Origin: SSC4 sp964642445
GTDB taxonomy: Bacteria; Chloroflexota; Anaerolineae; SSC4; Amarolineaceae
Direction of reading: 5' to 3'
Length of the DNA stretch: 10,545 nt
Assembly: GCA_964642445.1 (NCBI GenBank)
Contig: CAZXQZ010000160.1
Location: 1-10,545, forward strand
Numbering within the stretch: position 1 is the first letter of the stretch; the number at the start of each line of letters is the position of its first letter. The notes under the pieces were generated by a model, which saw only the letters and a list, made by a program, of their open reading frames with translations, was not told the origin of the DNA and did not search any database. The translations under genes and the position numbers were made by a program. Shown here piece after piece: positions 1-6,792 of this stretch.

Positions 1-321
1 CTGGTCACCGACGAAGCGCACGACATCGCTGCCCGGTTGGGTGTTGACGTCGTCCAATGGCCCGCAGAGGACCGGTTGGTCGGGCAGGATCAGGCCGTAC
101 TCGTTGTTGGGCACGTCACGCGCCGTGAAGATGGCCACCACGCCGGGCGCGGCGGCCGCGGCGCGGGTGTCGAGCCGGCGGATGCGTGCGTGCGGCCGGC
201 CGGCAAACAGGACCTTCATCCAGAGCTGGTCCGGCAGATCGATGTCGCCCGGAAAGTGCGCGGCACCGGTTACTTTCGACCAGGCGTCGCCGCGGGGCTG
301 GCTGCTTCCAACTGCTCGCAT
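1..321 (-). CDS. Xanthine dehydrogenase/CO dehydrogenase-family molybdopterin-binding subunit, N-terminal part
   Basis: This is the first 107 codons of a large-subunit gene that continues past base 1. The protein begins MRAVGSSQPRGDAWSKVTG and goes on with an FPGDIDLPDQLWMKVLFAGR stretch, a HARIRRLD segment and GVVAIFTARDVP. This is the typical start of the aldehyde oxidase/xanthine dehydrogenase a/b hammerhead domain of CoxL/XdhB-like subunits, which hold the molybdopterin cofactor and the substrate site. The catalytic and cofactor-binding regions lie outside the window, so the substrate cannot be inferred. The ATG at 321-319 has a GGAG seven bases upstream and starts 12 bp after the stop of the FAD/Fe-S subunit gene, so the two are co-transcribed. 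The gene order FAD, Fe-S, Mo matches coxMSL-type operons. Family assignment is secure; the exact enzyme is unknown. Confidence 0.88.
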   Translation of the reverse strand, partial: MRAVGSSQPRGDAWSKVTGAAHFPGDIDLPDQLWMKVLFAGRPHARIRRLDTRAAAAAPGVVAIFTARDVPNNEYGLILPDQPVLCGPLDDVNTQPGSDVVRFVGDQ

Positions 322-333
322 ACGCACACTCCT

Positions 334-1782
334 CTACACGGCACCGGCCTGCACGATCGCGTCGACGATGCGGGCATAGCCGGTGCAGCGACACAGATTA
401 CCAGCCAGGGCTTCCTCGACGGCACGGCGGTCGGGGTGGGGTGTTTCGGCCAGCAGGCGCGCGGCCGACATCAGCAGCCCCGGCGTGCAATAGCCGCACT
501 GCACAGCGCCGGCTTCGACGAAGGCGCGTTGGACGGCATGCAGGGCCGGGGCATCGTCGTCCGATGCCAGACCCTCCACGGTGACCACTGCGCAGTCGGC
601 TGCCGCCGCCGCTGGTACCAGGCAACTCGTGACCGCCGCACCGTTGAGTAGAACGGTGCAGGCACCGCATTCCCCTTCGGCACACCCCTCTTTCGTGCCT
701 GTCAGACCGGCACCACCGTGCGCTGCCGGCCGGCGCAGCACGTCGAGCAGGGTCTGGCCGGCGGCAGACTGGATCGTAACCGGCTGGCCGTTGAGCACGA
801 ACGTCACAGGACTGTGGGCGTCATACGCAGTGACGGACGGGGAGGCCGGCGGGGGCCAGGCGCTGGGGCCCAGTGTGATGGCATGCGTCAGTGGATCATC
901 CGCCGGCGGGTGGTCGCGCAGCTGCTGTAAGGTGCGACGTACGAGCACGGCCACCAATGCGCGCCGGTAGGCCGCGCTGGCGCGTAGGTCGTCGATGGGC
1001 CTGGCCGCCTGGGCTGCCAGGTGGGCTGCCGCCGCGAGGGTGGCGTCGTCGAGGGTCGAGCCTTCCAGTGCCTGCTCGGCCGCGGTGGCCCGCAGAATCG
1101 TGGGGGCCACTGCGCCCAGGGCCAGGCGTACGGTGCGTGCGCGGCTGCCATCCCACGTGAGTACCAGGGCCAGGTTGACCACCGAAATGGCCTGCGCACG
1201 TCGCAGGCCGAATTTGACGAACGTGCCGCGCGCATCGGGCGCCAGGGCGGGAAAACTGATGTCCAGCAGCAGCTCATCCGCCGCCAGGGCGGTGCGGCGC
1301 ACACCGAGCATAAAATCGGCCAGGGGCAGGGTGCGCCGGCCCCGCCGGCTGGCCAGGGTCACCGCGGCATCCAGGGCGATGAGCGGCGTGATCGTATCGT
1401 TGGCCGGCGAGGCGGTGACCAGGTTGCCGGCCACAGTTGCCCGGTTGCGAATCTGAGGCGCGCCGACTTCCCAGCAGGCGCGCACCAGGGGCCAGGCGTG
1501 GGCGTGCAGCAGTGGCGAGGCCACCACCTGGTTGTGCGTGACCAGCGGGCCGAGGTGAACCAGGCCCTGCGCGTCCAGGGTGATCTCGTCCAGGCCTGGC
1601 AGGCGTGTGATGTCGATCACGGTGCGCGACTGGCGAACGCCGCGCTGCAGCTCGAGCAGCAGGTCGGTCCCGCCGGCGATGACGCGTGCCTGCCCGGCCT
1701 GGGTCGCGAGCAGGTCAAGCGCTTGTTCCAGGCTGGTGGGCACCCGGTAAGTGTCCCAGGGTGACATGGTGGGATCAGGCAT
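334..1782 (-). CDS. Fused FAD-binding (CoxM-like) and [2Fe-2S] (CoxS-like) subunit of a molybdenum hydroxylase
   Basis: The product of 482 residues joins two electron-transfer subunits that are usually separate. Residues about 10-290 are a CoxM-like FAD-binding subunit, with AGGTD at 36-40 and RNRATVAGNL near 113-122. After a Pro/Ala-rich linker, residues about 325-482 are a CoxS-like iron-sulfur subunit: plant-type ferredoxin cysteines C367, C372, C375 and C387 (spacing x4, x2, x11), then the helical cluster cysteines C429, C432, C464 and C466 in QCGYC and NLCRC. All eight cluster ligands are present. It would pass electrons from the molybdenum centre in the next subunit through the clusters to FAD. 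I chose the ATG at 1782, which overlaps the upstream stop by 8 nt and suggests translational coupling; ATGs at 1788 and 1767 are alternatives, and none has a clear ribosome-binding site. The FAD-then-FeS order is the reverse of eukaryotic xanthine dehydrogenase. Confidence 0.9.
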   Translation of the reverse strand: MPDPTMSPWDTYRVPTSLEQALDLLATQAGQARVIAGGTDLLLELQRGVRQSRTVIDITRLPGLDEITLDAQGLVHLGPLVTHNQVVASPLLHAHAWPLVRACWEVGAPQIRNRATVAGNLVTASPANDTITPLIALDAAVTLASRRGRRTLPLADFMLGVRRTALAADELLLDISFPALAPDARGTFVKFGLRRAQAISVVNLALVLTWDGSRARTVRLALGAVAPTILRATAAEQALEGSTLDDATLAAAAHLAAQAARPIDDLRASAAYRRALVAVLVRRTLQQLRDHPPADDPLTHAITLGPSAWPPPASPSVTAYDAHSPVTFVLNGQPVTIQSAAGQTLLDVLRRPAAHGGAGLTGTKEGCAEGECGACTVLLNGAAVTSCLVPAAAAADCAVVTVEGLASDDDAPALHAVQRAFVEAGAVQCGYCTPGLLMSAARLLAETPHPDRRAVEEALAGNLCRCTGYARIVDAIVQAGAV

Positions 1783-2776
1783 AACCATCGGCAAAGGTAT
1801 CGATCATCAGCTTGACGTCACCCAGTGGGTAGAGGATCGGGCAGGTGCAGCCGTGGCTGACGTATTCGCGCACCTTGGCCCGCACTTCGTCGGGTGTGCC
1901 GCTGGCGGTGATGCGCATCACCAGCTCGTCGGGCACGTAACGCATGGCGGCGCGCACCTGTTCGTGCGTGGCTGGCCAGCCGAGGGTTGCCTGAATTTGA
2001 TTCACGACGTCCTGTGACACGCCGCTGGCTTTGGCGATGTGCGGCTGCTGGGCCAGGTACTGCGTCAGCAGCTCGCGTGCGCCGTCCAGCGCCACCTCGT
2101 GGTCTTCGTGCACCGAGCAGACGACGAGCTGGGGACGATCCAGGTCATCCAGGGTGCGTCCGACGCGGGCCGCACCTTCGGCCAGGGCGACGAGCGCATC
2201 GTCGTTGTAGTCGGGTGGCACGCAGTAGTTCAGCACCACGCCGTCGGCGATTTCACCGGTCAGGCGCATCATCTCGAGGCCGGTGGCGCCGATGTAAATC
2301 GACACGTTGCGCGGCTCGCGCCGCCCGTGCACGACGTCGAGTTCGATCCCGGTAACGTGATGGAATTCGCCCTGGAAGGTGACGTTTTCCATCGCCAGCA
2401 GCCGTTTCATCAGCCCGACCGTCTCGCGCATGGCGACCAGCGGCTTGCGCCGCTCGATGCCCACGTTGCGCGCCAGGGGATCCCACCAGGCACCGATGCC
2501 GCAGATGATGCGGTCGGGTGCGAGATCGTCCAGGGTCAAATACGTGGCGGCCAGGAGACCGATGTTGCGTGTCCAGTTGTTGATGACCCCGGATCCGATT
2601 TTGATGCGTTTGGTGACGGCAGCAAACGCGGCCATGGGGACGATGGCGTCGCGCACCAGGCGCGACTCCGCCTGCCACACCGCTTCGAAGCCGCGATCTT
2701 CGGCGTACTGGGCGTAGGCCATGCCTTCGCGGATGTCATGTTTGTCTTGCAGGTAAAGCGCCACGCGCTGGGCCAT
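1775..2776 (-). CDS. LLM-class flavin/F420-dependent oxidoreductase
   Basis: The 333-residue product has the length and layout of the luciferase-like monooxygenase superfamily, in the branch containing F420-dependent methylenetetrahydromethanopterin reductase (Mer) and many uncharacterised oxidoreductases. The early YAEDRGFEAVWQAESRL segment, GSGVINNWTRN near residues 61-71, and a C-terminal segment ending CPILYPLGDVKLMIDTFADG are typical of the family. No signal peptide or membrane segment is visible, so it is probably a soluble TIM-barrel enzyme using FMN or F420. The cofactor cannot be settled from sequence alone. The start is well supported: AAGGAGGT lies 8 nt before the ATG at 2776. It is the first gene of an operon with the molybdenum hydroxylase subunits, which suggests a role in the same oxidative pathway. 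Its natural substrate is unknown. Confidence 0.88.
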   Translation of the reverse strand: MAQRVALYLQDKHDIREGMAYAQYAEDRGFEAVWQAESRLVRDAIVPMAAFAAVTKRIKIGSGVINNWTRNIGLLAATYLTLDDLAPDRIICGIGAWWDPLARNVGIERRKPLVAMRETVGLMKRLLAMENVTFQGEFHHVTGIELDVVHGRREPRNVSIYIGATGLEMMRLTGEIADGVVLNYCVPPDYNDDALVALAEGAARVGRTLDDLDRPQLVVCSVHEDHEVALDGARELLTQYLAQQPHIAKASGVSQDVVNQIQATLGWPATHEQVRAAMRYVPDELVMRITASGTPDEVRAKVREYVSHGCTCPILYPLGDVKLMIDTFADGYA

Positions 2777-2863
2777 GGGAGAGACCTCCTTGTCACTCGT
2801 GGGAATGGTTAGGGCTGGGTATCTGGGCGGCCCGGAGATGAAGGACCACCCGCACTGGACTAC

Positions 2864-2892
2864 ATTCTACCAGCAGAGGGCGGGAGCGTCAA
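2864..2892 (-). promoter_or_regulatory. Sigma-70 type promoter of the LLM/molybdenum hydroxylase operon
   Basis: On the minus strand TTGACG (2892-2887) and TAGAAT (2869-2864) are 17 bp apart. The bases before the -10 read TGG, giving an extended -10. Transcription should start near 2857, leaving a leader of about 80 nt before the ATG at 2776. The spacing and both hexamers are close to consensus. This shows that the operon is not simply read through from the sigma factor gene upstream. Confidence 0.75.
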
Positions 2893-2900
2893 TTGGGGTT

Positions 2901-2933
2901 AGAGTTGCCAACTTATCAAAAGTTGGCAACTCT
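2901..2933. repeat. Perfect 14-bp inverted repeat, 5-nt loop (hairpin between sigma gene and LLM operon)
   Basis: The arm AGAGTTGCCAACTT (2901-2914) is exactly complementary to AAGTTGGCAACTCT (2920-2933), separated by ATCAA. It starts 6 bp after the stop codon of the sigma factor gene and ends 8 bp upstream of the -35 hexamer of the next operon. No T tract follows on the minus strand, so it is not a canonical intrinsic terminator. It could still end transcription, protect the 3' end, bind a regulator, or be a copy of a dispersed palindromic element. Confidence 0.8.
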
Positions 2934-2939
2934 GTTGGC

Positions 2940-3845
2940 TCAGTCTGGCTCATAGCGGCTGAGTAGGTCGACCGACATGGAGAGCTTGGCCAGGGCTTCT
3001 TTCTGAATTTGCCGGACCCGTTCGCGCGTGAGGCCGACGCGCTGGCCGATCTCGGCCAGGGTGTGTGGCTGACTGTCGCCGAGGCCAAAGCGCAGGCGCA
3101 GGATCTCCGCTTCCCGTTGATCGAGCTGGGTCAGCTCGCGCCGCAGAGTATCGAGCAGCATGGCGCGGTAGGCCGCGTCGGCCGGATCGGCGGTCTGCTG
3201 GTCGTGCAGCCGGTTGAGCAGCGTGTGTTCGGCAGCGTCCGTATCGTCACGACGCGCGGGGGCATTGAGCGATGTGGCTTCCATGTCGCCCAGGCGCAGG
3301 GTACTTACGACCTGCTCGGCGTCCCATTGCAGCAGTTCGGCAATTTCGGCGGTGCTCGGCTCACGCCCCAGGCGCTGTGCCAGCTGGTCCCGTGTCTGAT
3401 AGATTTTGCTCAACTGCTCGACGCGGTACGAGGGCAGGCGAATCGTGCGACTGTGGTTGGACAGGGCGCGCGTGATGGACTGGCGAATCCACCAGACGGC
3501 GTACGTGCTGAACTTGGTGCCCCGATGCCAGTCGTACTTTTCGACCGCCTGGAGCAGGCCGGCCATGCCTTCTTGGACCAGATCTTCCATCGGTAGGCCA
3601 AGCCGCTGATATCGGCGGGCGACGCTGAAAACCAGGCGCAGGTTGGCGAGGATCAGCGTCTCGCGTGCACTGTCCCCAAGCTCCCGTTTCAGCTCAAGCT
3701 CAGATCGTTCTGCTTCGCTGACCGGGGTGGCGCTGCGCAGGTGTTGACGGGCCGCCTGGCCCGCCCGCAGGTGCTGTGCCAGCTGGCGCTCGTGGTTGGC
3801 ATCGAGCAGCGGTGATTGTGCAATTTGCTCCGCATACAGTCTCAT
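2940..3845 (-). CDS. RNA polymerase sigma factor, sigma-70 family, group 2-like (RpoD/SigA related)
   Basis: The 301-residue protein begins within region 1.2 (MRLYAEQIAQSPLLDANHE) and lacks region 1.1, as many alternative primary-like factors do. Region 2 spans about 65-135 and includes the core-binding DLVQEGMAGLLQAVEKYD and the -10-recognising FSTYAVWWIRQSITRAL. Region 3 follows from RLPSYRVEQL, near 137. Region 4 (about 235-290) contains the -35-binding helix-turn-helix TLAEIGQRVGLTRERVRQI. All key segments are intact, so it should recognise promoters like those seen in this window. It replaces or supplements the housekeeping sigma under conditions not deducible here. The ATG at 3845 has only a weak GAGAG upstream, at about 10 nt. 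No anti-sigma gene is adjacent. A stable hairpin follows its stop codon, and a structured leader precedes it. Confidence 0.93.
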   Translation of the reverse strand: MRLYAEQIAQSPLLDANHERQLAQHLRAGQAARQHLRSATPVSEAERSELELKRELGDSARETLILANLRLVFSVARRYQRLGLPMEDLVQEGMAGLLQAVEKYDWHRGTKFSTYAVWWIRQSITRALSNHSRTIRLPSYRVEQLSKIYQTRDQLAQRLGREPSTAEIAELLQWDAEQVVSTLRLGDMEATSLNAPARRDDTDAAEHTLLNRLHDQQTADPADAAYRAMLLDTLRRELTQLDQREAEILRLRFGLGDSQPHTLAEIGQRVGLTRERVRQIQKEALAKLSMSVDLLSRYEPD

Positions 3846-3867
3846 GGAATAGACTCTCTTTCTCGTC

Positions 3868-3919
3868 CTCGATCATGGGTTGTCTCACCAGGCCTGGTGA
3901 TTACCTTTTTATGATCGAG
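3868..3919 (-). promoter_or_regulatory. Nested inverted repeats in the 5' leader of the sigma factor gene
   Basis: An outer 9-bp inverted repeat, CTCGATCAT (3868-3876) and ATGATCGAG (3911-3919), encloses a perfect 16-bp palindrome TCACCAGGCCTGGTGA (3885-3900). The whole block lies between the predicted transcription start near 3922 and the ATG at 3845. In RNA it would form a long stem carrying a GGCC-tipped hairpin. As DNA, the palindrome is a plausible operator. The symmetry is seen directly; the regulatory role is inference. Confidence 0.55.
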
Positions 3920-3928
3920 TTGAGAAAA

Positions 3929-3934
3929 ATTATA
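3929..3934 (-). promoter_or_regulatory. Candidate -10 element (TATAAT) of the sigma factor gene
   Basis: A perfect TATAAT on the minus strand lies about 85 bp upstream of the sigma factor ATG. No good -35 hexamer is found 16-18 bp further upstream (acagtg at 17 bp), so the promoter may need an activator or the call may be wrong. The predicted start is near 3922, giving a leader of about 77 nt. Confidence 0.45.
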
Positions 3935-4014
3935 CTCAGTCTACCGTCAGGCACTGTAGCAGCTATTCCAAAAGGATGATGGATTACTAACTTGGAGTAA
4001 GCATGTCATAAATT

Positions 4015-4055
4015 GAGGGTGCTCGCCGGCTGCAAATGAGTGGGCGAGCACCCTC
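4015..4055. repeat. 13-bp perfect inverted repeat with 15-nt loop
   Basis: GAGGGTGCTCGCC (4015-4027) pairs exactly with GGCGAGCACCCTC (4043-4055). It is GC-rich and would be very stable as RNA on either strand. On the minus strand it is followed by AATTTATG, a weak U-containing tail, so it could end transcripts coming from the DUF4139 gene about 300 bp upstream. A smaller CCAGGG/CCCTGG palindrome abuts it on the right. Confidence 0.7.
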
Positions 4056-4300
4056 CAGGGCCCCTGGGGTAGGCGCTATGAGACTGAAGTCCCGAGGGCC
4101 ACGCGGGGATGGTGGCATACGAGGACCTCCGTAGGCGATGTGCGTCTGCTTCGGCAAGACGGGCACAAGCGGAGGCGACTCCAGCTACTCAGCGCGCCGC
4201 GGCTACGTTACGCCGCTTCTTACAACCCGCCATGGCATGCAAAGTTACGCCAGGATTGCCGCAGTTCTGGTATTTGTTCGAAAAGGCCGCCAGGCCGCAC

Positions 4301-4345
4301 AAGATCGCAAATCATATCTTTGCGATCTTTGCGTCTTCGCGTGAG
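4301..4345 (-). repeat. Hairpin plus TTTGCG/TTCGCG repeat-like sequence downstream of the DUF4139 gene
   Basis: AAGATCGCAAA (4301-4311) and TTTGCGATCTT (4319-4329) form a perfect 11-bp stem with a 7-nt loop. The right arm continues into a pseudo-repeated plus-strand run, TTTGCGATC, TTTGCGTC, TTCGCGTG. It begins about 17 bp beyond the DUF4139 stop codon and so could serve as a transcription terminator. Similar TTTGCG-rich sequences are, from memory, frequent between genes in environmental bacterial genomes. Confidence 0.55.
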
Positions 4346-4361
4346 CCGGCAAACCAGCTCC

Positions 4362-5831
4362 TTAGAACGAATAGCGCACGGTGTAAGTGATTTCTGATTC
4401 ACCCCCAGCTTCGACCGGCACGCGCCATTCGATCGTCTGTGCATCCAGTTTGGTGAAGTTCTCGTTGGAGCTCTTCACGATTTCCCAATCGGACCAGCGG
4501 TAAAGGTGCTCGACCACCCGCACTTCGATGTCTTCTTCCTTGTGATTGCGCAGGACGATGCGGAAACTTTCTTCGACGACATCGTCGCCCAGGCGGTTGA
4601 AGTCGGTTTGGGTGCGCTCGCCTTTGATGTCGAACGCGTCACCCGCGTACAGGCGCACCGTTTCGTCGACGGGCGTATGGGCAATCCGGTCTTCACCGAT
4701 GAGCAGCGCGCTGCCGTCGATATCCTTCTTGAAGAGGCGGATGACACCGGCCGGCAGCGGGGCATCGAGGCCTGAGTCTTCACCGGTGCGGAACTCGATC
4801 ATGGTCTTGACATCCGTGTTGGCACCCACGCCGTAGCCCGGTTCGTAGATGGGGCCGCCCCCCGGGTAGTACGTGATGCCCGAGCCATCGTAGACGAAGA
4901 ACTTGGTCGTGGTGATTCCTGTGCCATTGACGAACTCGATCTGTTTGGTCTGGTTGTTGCTGACGGTCACCGGGCGCTCGACCTGGTACAGGTGATATTC
5001 GAAGAACGGGCGCTGGACGACGGCGGGCGTGGGGACTGTGGCAGAAACTTCACGCACCATCATATCATATTCGACTTTGGCCACTTGCTGCACCACGTTG
5101 ACATTGCCGGCCACCAGTTTGAGTTTGGCGTCCTCGTAGCTGGCGCCGCTGCGGTTGTCGAGTGTGATCCAACCGTTCAGGTCCATCGATTTTTCGTCGT
5201 CGGCCAGCATCGCAACATAATTGGCGTACCAGTTCATGCCGCGGGTGAGATAGCTGACGTCGGCCGTTTGCTGGCCCGCCTGGGCGGCATCGACGGTCCA
5301 GACCAGGGTGGGGCGCGTAATCAAGCCCGCCGGCAGGGCCGGGAAATTATAGGTGCGAATCACCTCGCGACGCAGCGATGTGATCTTACCGCCCTGGTCC
5401 TGTAGAATCACGTCACCCTGGCCGTTGAGCAGGGTGCCCGTGTAGGCGGTGCCATCCTCGGTCACAACGCTGATTTCCTGGTCGACGTACTTCTCCAGCA
5501 GTTTCTCGGAGCCGACGACGTCGTATTCGTAGTTCTGCTCCAATACGGTCGTGCCGTCAGGATCCGTTGTGGAGGCGAAGTGCACACTGGTGGGATCGAT
5601 CTGGGTGGGTACGCCGCTGAAGCGAACCTCATTGATGCCCTTCGCCAGGGTGAGCGGGCGCATTTCGTTGACCAGGGCGAGGTCCGTATTGTAGACCGTC
5701 AGCGCTATGGCGGTTGCCGGCCCAGGTGTGACCGGCCCCTGCCAGGCCAGCGCGGGCACAATCGTGCCGACCAGCAGCAATGCCGCAATTGTAAATGACA
5801 CCGCCGCGCGTGTTCGATATTGAGTTGACAT
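4362..5831 (-). CDS. Secreted DUF4139 domain-containing protein
   Basis: The product has 489 residues. Residues 1-29 form a classic Sec signal peptide: basic start MSTQYRTR, a hydrophobic core and a cleavage motif ALA before WQGP, so the protein is exported. The mature part begins with LTVYNTDLALVNEMRPLTL and contains ISVVTEDGTAYTGTLL and ISLTRGMNWYANY-like text (seen as SYLTRGMNWYANYVAM). It ends EWRVPVEAGGESEITYTVRYSF, the characteristic C-terminus of DUF4139. This family consists of exported proteins of unknown biochemical function with predicted beta-rich folds. The ATG at 5831 was chosen because it places the signal peptide at the N-terminus and has AAGGGA upstream; longer frames would overlap the response regulator gene. 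It lies 115 bp downstream of that gene and may be co-transcribed with it. Function is unknown. Confidence 0.9.
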   Translation of the reverse strand: MSTQYRTRAAVSFTIAALLLVGTIVPALAWQGPVTPGPATAIALTVYNTDLALVNEMRPLTLAKGINEVRFSGVPTQIDPTSVHFASTTDPDGTTVLEQNYEYDVVGSEKLLEKYVDQEISVVTEDGTAYTGTLLNGQGDVILQDQGGKITSLRREVIRTYNFPALPAGLITRPTLVWTVDAAQAGQQTADVSYLTRGMNWYANYVAMLADDEKSMDLNGWITLDNRSGASYEDAKLKLVAGNVNVVQQVAKVEYDMMVREVSATVPTPAVVQRPFFEYHLYQVERPVTVSNNQTKQIEFVNGTGITTTKFFVYDGSGITYYPGGGPIYEPGYGVGANTDVKTMIEFRTGEDSGLDAPLPAGVIRLFKKDIDGSALLIGEDRIAHTPVDETVRLYAGDAFDIKGERTQTDFNRLGDDVVEESFRIVLRNHKEEDIEVRVVEHLYRWSDWEIVKSSNENFTKLDAQTIEWRVPVEAGGESEITYTVRYSF

Positions 5832-5927
5832 AATGGTTTCCCTTTCTGCTTCCTGCATGCCTGATCGCCCAATGCCGCATAAGCTGCCTGCAAGACGGGC
5901 AGGAACGCCTATTTGTTCCACCTCCCC

Positions 5928-5945
5928 AATCCAAAATCCAAAATC
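5928..5945. repeat. Short heptanucleotide tandem repeat (AATCCAA)
   Basis: AATCCAA occurs at 5928-5934 and 5935-5941, with a partial third unit to 5945, immediately beyond the stop codon of the response regulator gene. This resembles the short tandem heptamer repeats between genes in cyanobacteria and some other lineages. The copy number is low, so the call is tentative. Confidence 0.5.
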
Positions 5946-5946
5946 G

Positions 5947-6639
5947 CTATATTTGTACCATGAGGTAGCCGACGCCCGGCTCACTGCGGATGATTTGCGG
6001 ATGGGCCGGATCACGCTCGACTTTTTGGCGAAGGCGGTAGATATTTGCGCGCAGGATGCTGACATCGTCGCGGTATTCGGGGCCCCAGACGGTGCCCAAC
6101 AGCTGGTGGTGAGGAATGACTTTGCCGGGATGGTGGACGAATTCGGTGAGGAGAACGTACTCGGTGGGTGTCAGGTGAACTTCATGCTCGTTGACCATCA
6201 CCCGGCGGTTGGTGAGGTCGACGCGCAGCCAGCCGCTGCTGAAGATGGTGTCGTTCGCTGGCCGCGGCTGGGTGCCATAGCGCCGCAGCACCGCCGCAAT
6301 ACGGGCCTGCAGTTCGCGCCGGCTGAAGGGTTTAACCAGGTAATCATCAGCCCCGGTCTCGAGCCCACGAATCTTACTGTCTTCATCGTCCCAGGCGGTC
6401 ACGATGATGACAGGAATGTCGCTGCGATGACGAATCTGGGCTAACACATCGAACCCGTTGAGGCCGGGAAGGCCCAGGTCGAGCAAGACGAGATCGGCGC
6501 CCGGCTGCAGGGCAAGGCACAACCCTTCAGTTCCATTGCTGGCCGTCAGGACGCGATATCCACCCAGGTGCAGCATGGTTCGCAGCATTTGCAGCATACG
6601 AACCTCGTCTTCGATGACCAGGATGGTGGCTTTATGCAT
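5947..6639 (-). CDS. OmpR/PhoB-family two-component response regulator (orphan)
   Basis: The 230-residue product has a complete receiver domain (about 5-118) followed by a winged-helix DNA-binding domain (about 132-228). The acidic pocket is E10-D11-E12, the phospho-acceptor is D54 in LLDLGLPGLNG, and the switch residues T81 and K103 (in LVKPF) are present, so phosphorylation-dependent activation is expected. The C-terminal domain contains LTPTEYVLLTEFVHHPGKVI and ends GVGYLMVQI, typical of OmpR-type regulators, perhaps nearest to KdpE-like members. No histidine kinase gene lies in the window, and the next gene downstream is the DUF4139 protein, so the sensor must be elsewhere. The ATG at 6639 has AAAGGAG about 11 nt upstream, a slightly long spacing. 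The gene has its own strong promoter. Confidence 0.95.
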   Translation of the reverse strand: MHKATILVIEDEVRMLQMLRTMLHLGGYRVLTASNGTEGLCLALQPGADLVLLDLGLPGLNGFDVLAQIRHRSDIPVIIVTAWDDEDSKIRGLETGADDYLVKPFSRRELQARIAAVLRRYGTQPRPANDTIFSSGWLRVDLTNRRVMVNEHEVHLTPTEYVLLTEFVHHPGKVIPHHQLLGTVWGPEYRDDVSILRANIYRLRQKVERDPAHPQIIRSEPGVGYLMVQI

Positions 6640-6695
6640 GGGGGTGTGTGCTCCTTTCTTCGCCGAGGCCGCGGCCGGAATTTCTTTGTGCTCTT

Positions 6696-6724
6696 ATTGT
6701 ACCGTGATTTGTACGGGTGTGCAA
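6696..6724 (-). promoter_or_regulatory. Sigma-70 type promoter of the response regulator gene
   Basis: TTGCAC (6724-6719) and TACAAT (6701-6696) on the minus strand are separated by 17 bp. The start is expected near 6689, giving a leader of about 50 nt. It sits just past the tRNA terminator, which fits a new transcription unit. Confidence 0.72.
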
Positions 6725-6743
6725 TTCCGCCGCGCGCCAGTCA

Positions 6744-6773
6744 CAAAAAAGAGCCAGCATAACAACTGGCTCT
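6744..6773 (-). terminator. Rho-independent terminator of the tRNA-Arg transcript
   Basis: On the minus strand AGAGCCAG (6773-6766), an 8-nt loop and CTGGCTCT (6757-6750) form a perfect stem followed by a run of T (6750-6745). It lies about 20 bp after the tRNA 3' end and before the promoter of the response regulator, so it separates the two units. Confidence 0.9.
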
Positions 6774-6792
6774 GGTCGCGTTAGATTTCAGG

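Larger units (their letters stand above)
3846..4361. other. 516-bp intergenic stretch without a credible gene
   Basis: This gap lies between the start of the sigma factor gene and the stop of the DUF4139 gene, both minus strand. It holds the sigma leader and -10 at its left end, a large hairpin at 4015-4055, a near-palindromic GACTGAAGTC with surrounding sequence near 4081-4130, and a hairpin/repeat at 4301-4345. Short open frames exist, but they are low-complexity, have no ribosome-binding sites and resemble no family I recognise. The region looks like an assembly of short repeats and transcription-end structures. Confidence 0.6.

Noticed and set aside
1021..1764. 247-codon plus-strand open frame
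   Set aside because: It is antisense to the CoxM-CoxS fusion, which carries intact FAD and Fe-S motifs in the other strand.
4109..4390. 93-codon plus-strand frame in the intergenic gap
   Set aside because: No ribosome-binding site, low-complexity composition, runs through the hairpin at 4301-4329 and into the end of the DUF4139 gene.
5832..6065. N-terminal extension of the DUF4139 frame
   Set aside because: It would overlap the response regulator gene and bury the signal peptide inside the protein; the ATG at 5831 has a ribosome-binding site.
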